Assembly (NCBI RefSeq): GCF_020071995.1
Contig: NZ_JABWTK010000016.1
Coordinates: 1 to 60,015 of the forward strand
Length of the DNA stretch: 60,015 bases
DNA from: Planococcus chinensis
GTDB lineage: Bacteria; Bacillota; Bacilli; Bacillales_A; Planococcaceae
Direction: 5' to 3'
Shown here: one piece after another, positions 59,891-60,015 of the stretch
Position numbering within the stretch: the stretch's first letter is position 1
Layout: each line of letters opens with the position of its first letter
The notes under the pieces: generated by a model
What the model was told of the DNA's origin: nothing
Databases searched by the model: none
What the model saw: the letters and a program-made list of their open reading frames with translations, nothing else
Translations under genes and position numbers: made by a program

Positions 59891-59970
59891 CAGCTTGTTG
59901 AGAAACTAAGGTTTTGACCATCAAGCTCTTTGTTTTTGAATGAAAAATCAATTGAACATCGAGTTTTTAG

Positions 59971-60002
59971 ACCCTCCTGTTAAGCAGGAGGGTCATTTTT
60001 TT
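59971..60002. terminator. Second terminator near the window end
   Basis: ACCCTCCTG (59971-59979) and CAGGAGGGT (59985-59993) followed by T7. It may belong to a gene beyond the window edge. Confidence 0.75.
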
Positions 60003-60015
60003 GATATTCTGCGCT

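Overview
The window is a chromosomal segment of a low-to-moderate GC Firmicute, most likely a member of the Planococcaceae (Planococcus/Planomicrobium type). This is inferred from the purine-rich Bacillales ribosome binding sites, frequent TTG/GTG starts, sigma-B and ECF promoter sequences, a T-box leader, an MhqR-type operator, and families such as PaiA/PaiB, KGG proteins, RibT, DUF2294, DUF3885 and DUF948. No rRNA, tRNA, CRISPR array or prophage was seen. About 75 genes fit, mostly in short operons separated by clear intrinsic terminators.

Layout. 1-109 is the end of an IS3-family element cut by the window edge. 110-1750 holds small, partly broken genes, including a lipoprotein gene stopped by a nonsense codon. 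1861-3123 has a DUF3885 gene and a universal stress protein. 3416-6953 is a regulatory and transport block (ECF sigma, zinc-finger anti-sigma, ABC-2 transporter). 7145-9066 is an OmpR/HisK two-component pair, followed by a lipoprotein esterase. 10439-16035 is a run of small hypothetical, Nudix and lipoprotein genes ending with a DUF948 stress gene behind a sigma-B-like promoter. 16227-18647 encodes a multi-PAS diguanylate cyclase. 19016-23243 looks like a metal (probably copper) response cluster: DUF1541 lipoprotein, F510_1955-type lipoprotein, two-component system and a Cys-rich four-helix copper-storage protein.

23624-25024 is an autoregulated ECF sigma operon whose partner is a membrane protein with a signal-peptidase-I-like outer domain that has lost both catalytic residues. 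Then come a half-size MFS plus FAD oxidoreductase operon divergent from an XRE regulator around a palindrome (25264-27820), a D-2-hydroxyacid dehydrogenase, a second UspA paralogue, a flavodoxin-fold oxidoreductase, a marR-paiA-paiB operon, a GNAT/YczE pair, and a T-box-controlled second-type methionyl-tRNA synthetase (33808-35797). At 36062-38929 a small helical protein precedes a molybdopterin oxidoreductase that lacks the fourth cluster cysteine and carries a C-terminal LysM domain.

39215-46905 is mixed membrane, hydrolase and regulator genes, including CcdA, MerR, CPBP protease, a leaderless-looking ArsR-VOC operon, DedA, a sigma-B-type KGG protein and RibT. Tandem DUF2294 paralogues at 47399-48870 are flanked by two copies of a conserved motif-plus-terminator element. 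49251-52664 has HAD, cupin, P-loop kinase and a cluster of very small membrane proteins. 52882-53899 pairs ArsC with a dual-specificity-type phosphatase. 54151-56698 is an MhqR-type quinone/electrophile detoxification cluster. The right end has a DUF896 protein, a large lipoprotein and a frameshifted SMP-30-like pseudogene.

The most unusual items are the repeated leader/terminator element (47041-47106, 48942-49011), the catalytically dead signal-peptidase-like anti-sigma candidate, and the LysM-fused molybdoenzyme.
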